Position numbers and translations under genes: made by a program. DNA of 64,000 nucleotides from Leuconostoc fallax KCTC 3537 (GTDB lineage Bacteria > Bacillota > Bacilli > Lactobacillales > Lactobacillaceae). This document shows, piece after piece, positions 46,850-56,816 of the stretch; positions within the stretch are counted from its first letter, which is position 1; each line of letters begins with the position of its first letter. The stretch is taken from assembly GCF_000165675.1 (NCBI RefSeq), contig NZ_AEIZ01000026.1, positions 124,001 through 188,000 on the forward strand, in the 5' to 3' direction. The notes beneath the pieces were generated by a model. That model saw only the letters and a program-made list of their open reading frames with translations, did not search any database and had not been told where the DNA came from.

Positions 46850-48301
46850 TTACTTTGTTGCAAAGATTGTCTTACCATTCTCAGTTACAGTAAACTGCTT
46901 TGTTGCAAAGTTTGCATTCAAAGTTGCTGAAATTTTGCCATCGGCTGATGTACGTGTCACAGTCAAATCATTTTCACCATCGTTCTTAACATCAATTGAA
47001 CCTTCCAAATCAAAGGCTGCAGAAGTGTTACGGAACTTCAAAAGTGTGAACAAGTCTTGAACAACTGGACGCTTTGTTGTTTCTGCAATTTCTTCAAGGT
47101 CATAGTAATGACGGTTGATGTTACGACCTTCTTTTGAACTTTCAAGCAATTCAATATCATTTTCACCAGCTAACAAACCAACATAGTAAACTTGTGGAAT
47201 ACCAGGTGCAAAGATTTGAGCCGCACGTGCCAATAAGTATGATGCATCATCATTACCCAAAGCTGAGTAATAAGTTGTGTTAACTTGATAAATATCCAAG
47301 TTGTTATAGGCAGCTGAAGAGAAAATCTTCTTAACATTAGCACCGACTTTATACATTTCTTCTGTTGTATAGTCAGTTTCTTCTTGTGTCAATAAGTCCT
47401 TGGCATCAACAACACCAATACCATCATGTGTGTCTAATGTTGTGAATTGCTTCATTGGGCTTTGGCGCAACCAATCAGCAATACGGTTAGTCTTACCTGA
47501 GTACAATGAGTACAATGTAATCAATGGCAAAGCAAAGTCATATGAATACATGTCATGTTCAGTAATCTTACGAACAATCTTGTAATGTTCATGAATTTCT
47601 GGTAATACTTCTGAACCTTCTGCCTTCAAGATGTCGACAACTTCTTGTAAGATTTCCCAAATTTCTGGTTCAACGAAGAAGTCATTTGTGTCCAACTTCT
47701 TAATGGCATAAGCAAAGGCATCCAAACGAATAACTGATGCACCATGGCGAGCCAAGTTAACCAAGTTGTCTTTAATAAACTTCTTAGTCACTTCTTTTGT
47801 TACATCCAAGTCCATTTGTTGGTCACCGAAAGTGTTCCAAACTTGGTCTGTTGTGCCATCAGCAAAAGTAACAGGTGCGAAAGGTGCCTTATCCTTACGC
47901 TTATAAATCATATCGATATCTGCTTCTGTTGGGCGGTTTTCAGGCCAAAATTCAGAATACTTAATGAACATATCCCAATATTCTGACTTTTCTTTCTTTT
48001 CCAAAAAGTCTTGGAAGTACTTTGATGCTGGAGAAATATGATTCAACATAAAGTCAAACATCAAGTAATACTTATCGGCCAACTTTTCAACATCTGCCCA
48101 GTTACCGAATTGTGGATCAACCGTTTCATATTCTTCTGGTGCAAAACCACGGTCACCAGTTGATGGGAAGAATGGCAATACGTGTACACCACCAACAACA
48201 CCATCAAGTTCATTAGCCAATACTTGATCTAATTCTTTTAAGTTCTTACCAAGGGAATCAGCGTATGTAATCAACATCGCTTCATTTGTAAGCTTCTTCA
48301 T
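46850..48301 (-). CDS. gtfA: Sucrose phosphorylase
   Basis: The 483-residue GH13 subfamily 18 enzyme splits sucrose with phosphate into alpha-glucose-1-phosphate and fructose. The catalytic nucleophile is D194 ([10 protein letters not shown]) and the acid/base E235 ([10 protein letters not shown]), with the transition-state Asp at D293 (TLDTHDGIG). The N-terminus has [19 protein letters not shown] typical of the family. It follows an MFS carrier by 40 bases and lies ahead of pgm, which can feed glucose-1-P to glycolysis. Confidence 0.96.
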   Translation of the reverse strand: MKKLTNEAMLITYADSLGKNLKELDQVLANELDGVVGGVHVLPFFPSTGDRGFAPEEYETVDPQFGNWADVEKLADKYYLMFDFMLNHISPASKYFQDFLEKKEKSEYWDMFIKYSEFWPENRPTEADIDMIYKRKDKAPFAPVTFADGTTDQVWNTFGDQQMDLDVTKEVTKKFIKDNLVNLARHGASVIRLDAFAYAIKKLDTNDFFVEPEIWEILQEVVDILKAEGSEVLPEIHEHYKIVRKITEHDMYSYDFALPLITLYSLYSGKTNRIADWLRQSPMKQFTTLDTHDGIGVVDAKDLLTQEETDYTTEEMYKVGANVKKIFSSAAYNNLDIYQVNTTYYSALGNDDASYLLARAAQIFAPGIPQVYYVGLLAGENDIELLESSKEGRNINRHYYDLEEIAETTKRPVVQDLFTLLKFRNTSAAFDLEGSIDVKNDGENDLTVTRTSADGKISATLNANFATKQFTVTENGKTIFATK

Positions 48302-48341
48302 AATTCAAATTCTCCTAAATTAAAATAAAATATTTTTATCA

Positions 48342-49559
48342 CTACTCAGCAAGTAGTGGTTTCTTCTCGCGCGCTGTAAAAATTGTCACAATAGCAATAG
48401 CCAGTAGCACAACACCCAAATAAGGGATAGACTCATACGCTGCTCGATTATCAGCTGAGTTCAAAATTGCGCCCATAGTCGAAATGACAAATGGTTCAAT
48501 AAACACACCAACGTTAAAACCGATCAAAATGATTGACGTTACCAATGCTTGTTTTCTCAAAGGTGCTAATTTTGGCAATTGATTAAATATAAATGGTGAA
48601 ATTAACTGTAATGGGAAACCGATGAGTAAGACACCAGCACACAAAACAAAGAAGTTACCATTTGAAAAGGCCACCATAAAATTAGAAAGTGCCATTAACA
48701 CCAAACCAATTTGTAATGTAAAACGGCCAAACATATTTTGAAAACGACCATACAATATACCACCAAGCATTGCTGCAATCAACATTGCTGATAGAACTGG
48801 AGATGCATTATATCCATCTCCTTTTAGCTCAGCAGCCATGAACGGGAAGCTCAACTGAATCGCCATATAATCAATCACCAAGAAAGCTGCAAATAGTGTC
48901 AAAACACCCACTAAGGCACTCACTTTTTGTGGTTCGTCTTGTAGTGTTGTGGTTGTGGTACCCGCATCTTCATCATCTGATGAAACAGCTACTTTACCAA
49001 TCATCTCAGATGTATCTGGCACTTGACGATAGAATAGATACAAAATTGGGAAAGCGATTAAATATACTAGGAACGTTTCTCGCCAACCAAAAGATAATAA
49101 TAATCCAGCTGCAAACGTTAAGACAGCTTGCCCAATTTGTTCAGAGGCAGCACGTATACCTAGCATGCTAGAGCGTACCTGCCCATCATACATCACACTA
49201 ATCATCGAAACAGCCAAAGAATTAAAAATTCCAAATCCCGCACCTAAGACAGCACGTGAGGCTAAAATGATGGGATATGATGAAACGAAAAATGGTACGA
49301 CACCTGCAACCCCTACTAAAGTAACACCTAAAATAATCGTTCTTTTATCACCTAATTTATTAGCAATAAAGGAACTCAACAAAACAAAAATTGTAACAGC
49401 AATCGACGGCGTTGTCGCCAATACTTGAGACTGTGTCGTCGTGATATGCAATTCCTCGGTCATCTTTGGCAGTGCGCCGTTAATTGCATATGCACTGGTT
49501 AAGACGAAAGATATACCAAGAAAAGCTACTTTGGTAATCCACTTGTCTTGACTTGCCAT
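48342..49559 (-). CDS. MFS transporter of the sucrose locus
   Basis: The 405-residue major facilitator has twelve predicted membrane helices and the loop motif NKLGDKRTIILG between helices 2 and 3. It is closest in style to DHA1/AraJ-type carriers. It is probably cotranscribed with gtfA (40-base gap), suggesting sucrose or a related sugar as substrate; this is inference. Its promoter (49590-49618) has palindromes upstream, and a LacI-family gene lies next to it. Confidence 0.85.
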   Translation of the reverse strand: MASQDKWITKVAFLGISFVLTSAYAINGALPKMTEELHITTTQSQVLATTPSIAVTIFVLLSSFIANKLGDKRTIILGVTLVGVAGVVPFFVSSYPIILASRAVLGAGFGIFNSLAVSMISVMYDGQVRSSMLGIRAASEQIGQAVLTFAAGLLLSFGWRETFLVYLIAFPILYLFYRQVPDTSEMIGKVAVSSDDEDAGTTTTTLQDEPQKVSALVGVLTLFAAFLVIDYMAIQLSFPFMAAELKGDGYNASPVLSAMLIAAMLGGILYGRFQNMFGRFTLQIGLVLMALSNFMVAFSNGNFFVLCAGVLLIGFPLQLISPFIFNQLPKLAPLRKQALVTSIILIGFNVGVFIEPFVISTMGAILNSADNRAAYESIPYLGVVLLAIAIVTIFTAREKKPLLAE

Positions 49560-49589
49560 GTTCTTCTCCTTTCACTTGCGCACTAGATT

Positions 49590-49618
49590 ATTATCTCAAT
49601 TTTGTTTAACGTTGTACA
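49590..49618 (-). promoter_or_regulatory. Promoter of the MFS-gtfA operon
   Basis: Minus-strand TGTACA (49618-49613) and GATAAT (49595-49590) are separated by 17 bases, followed by the AAAGGAGAAG ribosome site and the ATG at 49559. Confidence 0.5.
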
Positions 49619-49634
49619 TAGATAACAAAACAAA

Positions 49635-49690
49635 AAGCGCTTAACAATCTAGATTGTTCAATAAAGCACAATTAATTGTATACGCTTTCG
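49635..49690. promoter_or_regulatory. Operator region of the sucrose locus
   Basis: Three elements lie upstream of the MFS promoter. AAGCGCTT (49635-49642) is a CG-centred palindrome of the LacI-family type. AACAATCTAGATTGTT (49643-49658) is a perfect 16-bp palindrome directly next to it. A cre-like site reads CGAAAGCGTATACA on the minus strand (49690-49677), one mismatch from the CcpA consensus. The likely binders are the adjacent LacI-type regulator and CcpA. Confidence 0.55.
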
Positions 49691-49756
49691 TTACGTTTGT
49701 CAAATTTTTTCACAAATGAAAATATAAAGAAAATATCGCGGTGTTTTCAGAAAACA

Positions 49757-50706
49757 TCACTTGTATTTCAATGAAACTGACACAATGTTATCCGTTGTGA
49801 TTTCTGCCGAGTTATCACCTATTTTCACAAGCATAATTTCAACTAATTTTTTCACAATTTCATCAACTGGTTGCACAATTGTCACCAAATCTGGATGCAA
49901 TAATGTCAAAAGTGGTGTTCCATCATAACCTACTATAGGTAAATTAGGCAAAACATTTTTCAACATAATAGCTGTTAAATCATTATTAGCAAAAATACCG
50001 TCAATTTGATTATCTAGAACAAATTGTTTGATTTTTTCAACATCGGCTTGTTGCATGCTCAACTTATCAGAAACTTCATATCTTAAAGCTTGAACATTGT
50101 GTCGCGTCATATAGTTCACAAAACCTTGACCACGCTTCACAGTTGGCGAATTAGAATTATCATCATCGCGAATGACTAGTGGTTTGTGCACCTGCTGATT
50201 AAGCAAATACTGTGCAGCCAATTCGCCACCATGATAGTTATCAGAACTAACAGTTGGAATATCATCAGAAAGATGCCGATCAAAAGCCACAATGGGTAAA
50301 GAAGCATCTTCGTATTCTTCAATACCTAAATTATGTGAACCAGTAATAATGGCTTCAACTTGGTTGGCCGCCAACATTTGTAGATATTGTCGTTCTACTT
50401 CTACATTATTAGCAGAACTAGCAATAATCACTTTATAGCCACGTTCAAAAAGTGCTTTTTCAAGTGCACCAGCCAGCACACCAAAAAAGGATTATCAATA
50501 GTCGGTAAAATCACACCAATAAACTGTGATGACTTTCCTTGTAAGCTACGAGCCATCGCATTTGGCTGATAGTGTAGTTGTCGCATCGCAGCATGCACTT
50601 TATCCTTAGTTTTTTGGCTAATCGGGCCATACGAATTGATAACACGTGACACTGTCGCGACTGAAACACCGGCCAATTCCGCGACATCTGATAATTTTGC
50701 AACCAT
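49757..50706 (-). CDS. LacI family transcriptional regulator (frameshifted)
   Basis: About 316 residues after repair. The N-terminal helix-turn-helix is KLSDVAELAGVSVATVSRVI, with hinge helix NAMARSLQGKSSQFIGV. The effector domain follows (IIASSANNVEVERQYLQML, VSSDNYHGGELAAQYLL, DGIFANNDLTAIM). The frame breaks in a T run (plus A run 50483-50488), needing one base. It sits directly upstream of the MFS-gtfA operon in the same direction and probably controls it in response to sucrose or fructose. Confidence 0.92.
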
Positions 50707-50746
50707 TATATTTCTCCATCTGAATTATTAAGCTAACAAAAAAAGG

Positions 50747-50764
50747 TGGGACGATAATGTCCCA
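50747..50764 (-). terminator. Terminator after trxB
   Basis: TGGGAC (50747-50752) pairs with GTCCCA (50759-50764), with seven T following on the minus strand. Confidence 0.85.
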
Positions 50765-50783
50765 GCTTTCTTGTCTTGACGAC

Positions 50784-51728
50784 CTACTCTGCCTGGATTT
50801 CTGATTTAGTATTAAGACGACTTACATAATCGTATGCTGCTTGTCCAGCAATACCACCATCACCAACAGCTGTGGTAATTTGTCGTAGATCTTTAACACG
50901 TACATCACCAATTGCAAAAATACCGGGTATATGCGTTTGCATTTTCTCATCGGTTATTACCCATCCGGCATTGTCAAGAATGTCTAAATCACTAAACATA
51001 CTTGTATTAGGTTGAAGGCCAACATAAATGAACACACCACTAGTATCAATATGTGATATTTCATTCGTTTGATTATCAAAAACCTCTAAGCCTGTAACTT
51101 TATCGCCATCACCAATAATTTGCTTAACCTCAGTATGCCACTGAAAGTGAATTTTATCGTTAGCAAAGGCACGTTCTTGAATAATTTGTTGGGCTTTTAG
51201 CTCATCGCGCCGATGTAAAATTGTAACAGATCGCGCTAACTGTGTTAGATACAATCCCTCTTCAATTGCAGAGTCACCACCGCCAACAACAATAACATCT
51301 TCATCGCGGAAGAAGGCACCATCACAGACTGCACAATAACTCACACCACGTCCTTGATAATCTTCCTCGCCTGCTACGCCCAAATGGACATGCTCAGAAC
51401 CAGTAGCGATAATAACGGCTTTAGCACCGTAATCGCCCATGTCTGTGTGGACAATTTTACTTGTATCTTGTATCTCAATACCGCTCACAACGCCAAAACC
51501 ATACTCCGCACCAAATTGCATAGCAGAATGATACATTTTTTCAGATAAATCAGGACCCAAAATCGAATCAAATCCCGGATAATTTTCTACATCAGCCGTA
51601 TTATTCATTTGCCCGCCATAAATACCTTGATCAAGCATCAAAACGGATAAATTAGCACGTGATGCATAAGTAGCTGCAGTCATGCCGGCAGGTCCTGCCC
51701 CAATAATTACCACATCATAATTTTTCAT
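50784..51728 (-). CDS. trxB: Thioredoxin reductase
   Basis: The 314-residue flavoenzyme reduces thioredoxin with NADPH. The FAD motif is VVIIGAGPAGMTAA (residues 6-19), redox cysteines are C132 and C135 (SYCAVCDG), the NADPH motif is VVGGGDSAIEEGLYL, and IFAIGDVR closes the FAD site. It follows galU as in the conserved hprK-gpsA-galU-trxB gene order. Confidence 0.96.
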   Translation of the reverse strand: MKNYDVVIIGAGPAGMTAATYASRANLSVLMLDQGIYGGQMNNTADVENYPGFDSILGPDLSEKMYHSAMQFGAEYGFGVVSGIEIQDTSKIVHTDMGDYGAKAVIIATGSEHVHLGVAGEEDYQGRGVSYCAVCDGAFFRDEDVIVVGGGDSAIEEGLYLTQLARSVTILHRRDELKAQQIIQERAFANDKIHFQWHTEVKQIIGDGDKVTGLEVFDNQTNEISHIDTSGVFIYVGLQPNTSMFSDLDILDNAGWVITDEKMQTHIPGIFAIGDVRVKDLRQITTAVGDGGIAGQAAYDYVSRLNTKSEIQAE

Positions 51729-51813
51729 AGCATGTCCTCCACTAACTTTTAGTTCATAAACATTTTACGTGATTATTTTCAAATTGTCGAGTACACACTC
51801 AAAATGGTTGAGC

Positions 51814-52689
51814 TTACAACTTAGATGCTAATTCTTTAATATAAGCACGCAACTTGTCTTTTGTCTGCGGATGCTTTAAACCAAACTCAATATTAGTCTC
51901 TAAGAAGCCAATTTTAGAGCCAATATCATAACGATCACCCTTAAATTCATGGGCATAAACATGTTGACGATTGTTTAAAGAATCAATTGCATCTGTTAAT
52001 TGTATTTCGTTACCTTTGCCTGGTTTAGTCTTTTCGAGTTCTTCAAAAATTTCAGGTGTAAGTAAATAACGACCAATAATAGCTAAATCAGAAGGTGCAT
52101 CTTCTGGTTTTGGCTTCTCAACAAAATTTTTCACGCGATACAAACCATCTTCAGTAATTTGCGTTGCCGGATCAATCACACCATATTCTGATACCTGTTC
52201 ATGTGGTACTCGCATAACGGCTAGTGTTGACTCACCTGTTTCATTATAACGGTCAATCAATTGCTTAGTCAGTGGTGTCTTATCTTGCATTAAATCATCG
52301 CCTAACAAAACAACGAATGGTTCATCACCAATAAAGGCCTTAGCTGTCAACACAGCGTCACCAAGACCATTAGGATGCGATTGACGGATAAAGTAAAGAT
52401 TAATATCAGTTGTCTCTTGGACCAACTTCAACATTTCATCTTTGTTCTTTTCTTTTAAGTTATTCTCTAATTCAGGGTTTGAATCAAAATGATCTTCAAT
52501 TGAGCGCTTTGATTTACCATCGACAATGACAATATCTTCAATGCCAGAAGCGATTGCTTCTTCGACAATAAATTGAATGGTTGGCTTGTCAACAATTGGT
52601 AACATTTCTTTGGCTAGAGCTTTAGTAGCTGGTAAAAAACGCGTGCCTAATCCAGCTGCTGGAATAATCGCTTTACGTACAGGTTTCAT
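51814..52689 (-). CDS. galU: UTP-glucose-1-phosphate uridylyltransferase
   Basis: The 291-residue GalU makes UDP-glucose. The N-terminal nucleotide-binding motif is [20 protein letters not shown] and other landmarks are [14 protein letters not shown] and [11 protein letters not shown]. An extended -10 (TGGTATAAT) lies at 52729-52737 on the minus strand, so it may have its own promoter besides read-through from gpsA. Confidence 0.96.
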   Translation of the reverse strand: MKPVRKAIIPAAGLGTRFLPATKALAKEMLPIVDKPTIQFIVEEAIASGIEDIVIVDGKSKRSIEDHFDSNPELENNLKEKNKDEMLKLVQETTDINLYFIRQSHPNGLGDAVLTAKAFIGDEPFVVLLGDDLMQDKTPLTKQLIDRYNETGESTLAVMRVPHEQVSEYGVIDPATQITEDGLYRVKNFVEKPKPEDAPSDLAIIGRYLLTPEIFEELEKTKPGKGNEIQLTDAIDSLNNRQHVYAHEFKGDRYDIGSKIGFLETNIEFGLKHPQTKDKLRAYIKELASKL

Positions 52690-52776
52690 AATAACTCCTC
52701 AATGACAAATAATTAGACTACTGTTCAGATTATACCATAATATTGTTTTATCAATATTGGTAACGCTTACAAATTT

Positions 52777-53805
52777 TCAACTTTCAGACTTTAATGGCCG
52801 TGACATCAGCTCATCAATGGCGTCTGGTATAGACAGTCCTTCGTACAATACACGATAGATAGCTGCTGTAATCGGCATGTCTACTTTGTATTGCGTTGCA
52901 AAATCATAAACAGCCTTAGTTGTGTTAACGCCTTCAATAACCATGCCCATATCTTCTTGAACAGCGGCTAAAGTTTTTCCCTCACCCAAAGCCATACCAG
53001 CTCGATAATTACGAGAATTCTTGGACATCCCCGTCACAATTAAATCACCAATCCCTGATAACCCTAAAAACGTTTCAGGTTGCGCACCCATCGCTTGACC
53101 TAAGCGACGCATTTCCACTAAGCCACGGGTCAACAAAGCTGCCTTGGCATTATCACCATAGCCCAAGCCAGTCAACGCACCAGAGCCAATCGCAATAATA
53201 TTCTTTAAAGCAGCGGCTAATTCAGAACCTAGTAAATCGTGATTGGTATACGTACGAAAATGACGATTGGATAATACTTTTTGTAGTAACTTTGCAGCCT
53301 CGTCATCTGTACTTGCAATTGTCACTGCTGTCAGATCATGTTTAATCACATCTTCAGCATGAGAGGGTCCTGATATAACAGCTAACGCACTACGACGTTG
53401 TACTGGGACTTCCTCAGCCAACATCTCTGAAATACGCTTATATGTACCTTGTTCCAGCCCTTTTGTTGCGTGCGCCAAAATAACAGTATGATCTAATAGT
53501 TCTAGTGTCTTCGCCAGTTCTTTGGCAACTTCGCGTACTGCTTTAGTTGGTACAACATTTAATACAATATCCGCACCCGCTACAGCAGATGTCATATCTG
53601 ATGTAGCTGTTAATGTCTGTATTAATTTTGCGTTTGGTAAGTAGCGCGCATTAGTATGATTTTGGTTGATCTCGTCAGCTTGTTTAGGGTTATGCGTCCA
53701 CAGGTGCACTTCTGTCCCGTTTTCTGCTGCGGTGTTAGCTAATGCTGTGCCCCATGAACCGGCACCGAGTACTGCCATTTTAGTCATATTATGCATTCTC
53801 TCCAT
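52777..53805 (-). CDS. gpsA: Glycerol-3-phosphate dehydrogenase (NAD(P)+)
   Basis: A protein of about 336-342 residues that makes glycerol-3-phosphate for phospholipids. The NAD motif is AVLGAGSWGTALANTAAENG, the catalytic Lys lies in ELAAALKNIIAIGSGALTGL, and a long helical C-terminus follows. Several in-frame starts exist near 53787-53805; the GGAGAG site overlaps the hprK end, so translation is coupled. Confidence 0.96.
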   Translation of the reverse strand: MERMHNMTKMAVLGAGSWGTALANTAAENGTEVHLWTHNPKQADEINQNHTNARYLPNAKLIQTLTATSDMTSAVAGADIVLNVVPTKAVREVAKELAKTLELLDHTVILAHATKGLEQGTYKRISEMLAEEVPVQRRSALAVISGPSHAEDVIKHDLTAVTIASTDDEAAKLLQKVLSNRHFRTYTNHDLLGSELAAALKNIIAIGSGALTGLGYGDNAKAALLTRGLVEMRRLGQAMGAQPETFLGLSGIGDLIVTGMSKNSRNYRAGMALGEGKTLAAVQEDMGMVIEGVNTTKAVYDFATQYKVDMPITAAIYRVLYEGLSIPDAIDELMSRPLKSES

Positions 53806-54745
53806 TCAATGCTGCATTCTTTTCCATTTCTTCTGTCATCCGGTTTTCCAAAGTAGTTAAGGCATCAAATCCCATATTTTGTGTGCGATTTTTCAACGCA
53901 GCAGCATCAATGACACTGGCTGTATTACGACCTGGTGTCACCGGTACAACCATCTTAGGAATTTTCACACCAGAAATCTCTAATGTATCACCATCATTTC
54001 CCAAGCGATCAAAGTTCTTTTCACCAATGCGCGCATTGGAAAGATGAATATTCAAAGAAACTGTTGAATGTGAACGAATAGACATCGCACCATAAACTTG
54101 CTGAACATCAATAATACCAACACCGCGAATTTCCATCATGTTTCGTAATACTTCACTTGGTTCACCAATCAAGCGTTCTTCATCCTGCTGATAAATATCC
54201 ACACGATCATCTGCAACCAATCGTGCCTTCCCTTGTTGAATTAATTCAAGTGCAGCTTCAGTTTTACCGATACCAGCATCACCAGTAAGTAGTACACCTA
54301 ATCCATGCACGTCAATTAGCACACCGTGCACCGATTCACGTGGTGCGAGTTGTCCACCCAAATAGTACGTCATATTTGACAAAATACGTGACGATGTCAA
54401 TGAAGAGGTCAAAATTGGAATATGTGCTTCAGCAGCAGCCTGTTTGAGTTCTTCACTGATATCTAACCCAGTTGATACCACAAATGCAGGTGTTGTGTCA
54501 CAAGCCATACGGCGATAAACCATCAATAGTTCATCATGACGCATACGCTCAGAAAACGATGTTTCGGTAATACCTAATAATTGAACACGTTCTGGTGCAT
54601 AATAATTAAAATATCCCGTCATTTCTAATCCAGGGCGACTGATATCAGATGTTGTAATTTCACGTTCCAAATATTCTTTACCGGAAACAATTTCTAAACG
54701 TGTATTTTCAACTAATTGTTTTACTGTAACTGATGTTTTTGGCAT
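53789..54745 (-). CDS. hprK: HPr kinase/phosphorylase
   Basis: The 318-residue HprK phosphorylates Ser46 of HPr and so drives CcpA-dependent catabolite control. The P-loop GDAGIGKT is at 155-162 and the HprK signature region follows (EIRGVGIIDVQQVYG). It overlaps gpsA by 17 bases and follows a small membrane protein gene. The common intervening gene lgt is absent here. Confidence 0.96.
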   Translation of the reverse strand: MPKTSVTVKQLVENTRLEIVSGKEYLEREITTSDISRPGLEMTGYFNYYAPERVQLLGITETSFSERMRHDELLMVYRRMACDTTPAFVVSTGLDISEELKQAAAEAHIPILTSSLTSSRILSNMTYYLGGQLAPRESVHGVLIDVHGLGVLLTGDAGIGKTEAALELIQQGKARLVADDRVDIYQQDEERLIGEPSEVLRNMMEIRGVGIIDVQQVYGAMSIRSHSTVSLNIHLSNARIGEKNFDRLGNDGDTLEISGVKIPKMVVPVTPGRNTASVIDAAALKNRTQNMGFDALTTLENRMTEEMEKNAALNGENA

Positions 54746-54747
54746 AA

Positions 54748-55104
54748 TTAATCTCTTCCTGACGTGACATGCACATCGCTTGTTAGTAGCATATTAACGA
54801 CTGATAACAAAAATGCAATGAACATAGCCCATCCAAAACTAGCAAATTCGAAACCAGAAACTAAGTTGGCTGTGATGTCTAACATTAAACCATTAATGAC
54901 TAAGGCAAAAAGCCCAAAAGTAATAATTGTGAGTGGCAAGGCAAACAAACTAATGATTGGTTTGATAATCGCATTTAAAATGCCTAACACAATAGCTGCT
55001 ATTAATGCTGTTCTCCAGTTATCTACACGAAAACCGTTCTCAAAAATCGTTGATAACACTAAGAAAAGTAACACATTAATTGCTAGCCTAGCTAGTAAAC
55101 GCAT
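54748..55104 (-). CDS. Phage holin family / YvlD-like membrane protein
   Basis: The 118-residue membrane protein has four helices and the Mycobact_4TM/holin-4 pattern (AAIVLGILNAIIKPIISLFA, FGLFALVINGLMLDI). Despite the family name these are chromosomal proteins, often next to hprK in Firmicutes. Function is unknown, possibly envelope stress. AAGGAG precedes the start; hprK begins two bases after its stop. Confidence 0.88.
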   Translation of the reverse strand: MRLLARLAINVLLFLVLSTIFENGFRVDNWRTALIAAIVLGILNAIIKPIISLFALPLTIITFGLFALVINGLMLDITANLVSGFEFASFGWAMFIAFLLSVVNMLLTSDVHVTSGRD

Positions 55105-55140
55105 GCAATTCTCCTTAATAATATTGATAAATAACCTATC

Positions 55141-55159
55141 ACTTTGATTGCATCAAAGT
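55141..55159 (-). other. Hairpin in the 5' leader of the holin-like / hprK transcript
   Basis: ACTTTGA (55141-55147) pairs with TCAAAGT (55153-55159) around five bases, about 35 bases before the start and just after a TATAAT -10 (minus strand, near 55173-55178). There is no T run, so it is not a terminator; it may stabilise the mRNA or bind a regulator. Confidence 0.35.
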
Positions 55160-55225
55160 ATCTATTCATATTATAACAAACACCTCAATAAATGGCTGAA
55201 GATACTCTATTCTCAAGACAAATAA

Positions 55226-55246
55226 AAAAGGCACATTGTGCCTTTT
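55226..55246 (-). terminator. Terminator after phoU
   Basis: AAAAGGCAC (55226-55234) pairs with GTGCCTTTT (55238-55246), with more T following on the minus strand. The phoU stop begins inside the first arm. It closes the phosphate operon. Confidence 0.85.
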
Positions 55247-55919
55247 AAATAAAGAATGATGATCCTGGATTTAATTCAATAATTTTTCCTGTTCGCTTAT
55301 ACACAATCCATTCTGCAATATCTGTTGTATAATCCGAAATTCGCTTGAGATAACCGGCAATCACCAAGTAATCAGCAGCTGAATCAACCAATTCTGCGTC
55401 TTCTTTCATACCATTAACGGCATCTAAACGTACTTGCCCGGCTTTCTTAGCTAAATCGCGACTCTTAGCAGCAATCGCTTCAGCACCGATGGCATCATCT
55501 TTGACATAGTAAGACATCACCTCAGAAACCATACTAGCGACTTCTTCACCCATGTCGCCCAATTTAGCCTCGATTTCGGGAACGTGTTTTGTCCCTTTAA
55601 CGCGAATTGTTGAATTGGCGATGTTTCGTGCTTGATCCCCCATTCGTTCAAGAACAGAAACGGCCTTTAGTATTGTTACAATTTCACGTAAATCTGTTGT
55701 CACTGGCTGATACAAAGCAATCATTTCAAACGTTTTCTTTTCAATTGCTGCTTCACGTTCATTGATACGATAATCGTTATCAAGAATGAGCTTTGCTGTT
55801 TCACGATTATGATCCACAAAGGCCTGTACTGACTTCTGAATTGTTTGTGAAACTAACATTCCCATTTCTGTAAAGGAACTATCCAAATCTGCTAGTTCTT
55901 CATCAAATAATCGACGCAT
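55245..55919 (-). CDS. phoU: Phosphate signalling complex protein PhoU
   Basis: The 224-residue protein is made of two three-helix bundles with the repeated E/DxxxD metal motifs (LDNDYRINEREAAIEKKTFE, LERMGDQARNIANSTIRV, RISDYTTDIAEWIVY). PhoU links Pst transport to PhoR. Start MRRLFDEEL at 55919 has AAGGGG. It is the last gene of the pst operon. Confidence 0.96.
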   Translation of the reverse strand: MRRLFDEELADLDSSFTEMGMLVSQTIQKSVQAFVDHNRETAKLILDNDYRINEREAAIEKKTFEMIALYQPVTTDLREIVTILKAVSVLERMGDQARNIANSTIRVKGTKHVPEIEAKLGDMGEEVASMVSEVMSYYVKDDAIGAEAIAAKSRDLAKKAGQVRLDAVNGMKEDAELVDSAADYLVIAGYLKRISDYTTDIAEWIVYKRTGKIIELNPGSSFFI

Positions 55920-56017
55920 AAGTTTACCCCTTTTCAATAATGTTAATTATTTTTTCTACATAGAATAACATATCGTTCATTTCTAAAGCTAGAATAATGC
56001 CCTACAAAAAAATATGA

Positions 56018-56787
56018 TTAACCAAAACGCCCACTGACATAGTCCTGCGTTTCTTTCATTGAAGGATTTAAGAAAATGGACTTTGTTTTATCAACTTCGA
56101 TTAAGTTACCATCTAAGAAGAATGCTGTTCGATCTGATACACGCGACGCCTGTTGCATATTGTGTGTCACGATAATAATGGCATAATCATCGCGTAATTT
56201 AAGCATCGTCTCTTCAATATTGTGACTAGATACTGGATCTAGAGCAGAAGTTGGTTCATCAAGTAATAGCAATTCTGGTGAAGTTGCCAACACTCGTGCA
56301 ATTGATACACGCTGTTGCTGTCCGCCAGAGAGGCCCAGTGCTGATTTATTTAAATCATCTTTAACCTCATCCCAGACAGACGCCTGTCGCAATGTCGTTT
56401 CAACCGCTTCATCTAAAATTGCTTTATCTTTAACACCAGCCAAACGTAATCCGAACACCACGTTTTCGTAGATTGAAAATGGGAACGGATTAGGTTGCTG
56501 AAACACCATACCAATGCGCTTACGTAAATCAACTGTATCAGTTGTTGGTGCATAAATATCTGTCCCATTGAAATCAAACGAGCCAGTTACAGTCACACCA
56601 TCAACCAAATCATGCATTCTATTAATCGCGCGCAAATAAGTCGATTTACCAGAACCAGAAGGTCCAATTAGAGCAGTGATGCCACTGTCAGGAAAAGAAA
56701 GATTAATACCATGCAATGCTTCTTTTTACCGTACCATAAACGAACATCTTTAGTTGTTAAAATTGTTTTATTGTGACTATCCGTCAT
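56018..56787 (-). CDS. pstB: Phosphate ABC transporter ATPase PstB, second gene (frameshifted)
   Basis: About 256 residues. The start [12 protein letters not shown] at 56787 (AGGAG) joins, after adding one A at 56723-56727, to [20 protein letters not shown]. Walker A is [17 protein letters not shown], signature [13 protein letters not shown] and Walker [13 protein letters not shown]. Tandem pstB genes are common in lactic acid bacteria. Confidence 0.95.
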
Positions 56788-56816
56788 TCTCCTGCCTCAT
56801 GTCTCTATTGATTTAA

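Noticed and set aside
49735-49760. Terminator after the LacI gene
   Set aside because: A short inverted repeat (TGTTTT/AAAACA) is there but the T run is broken by a GC-rich segment; not convincing.
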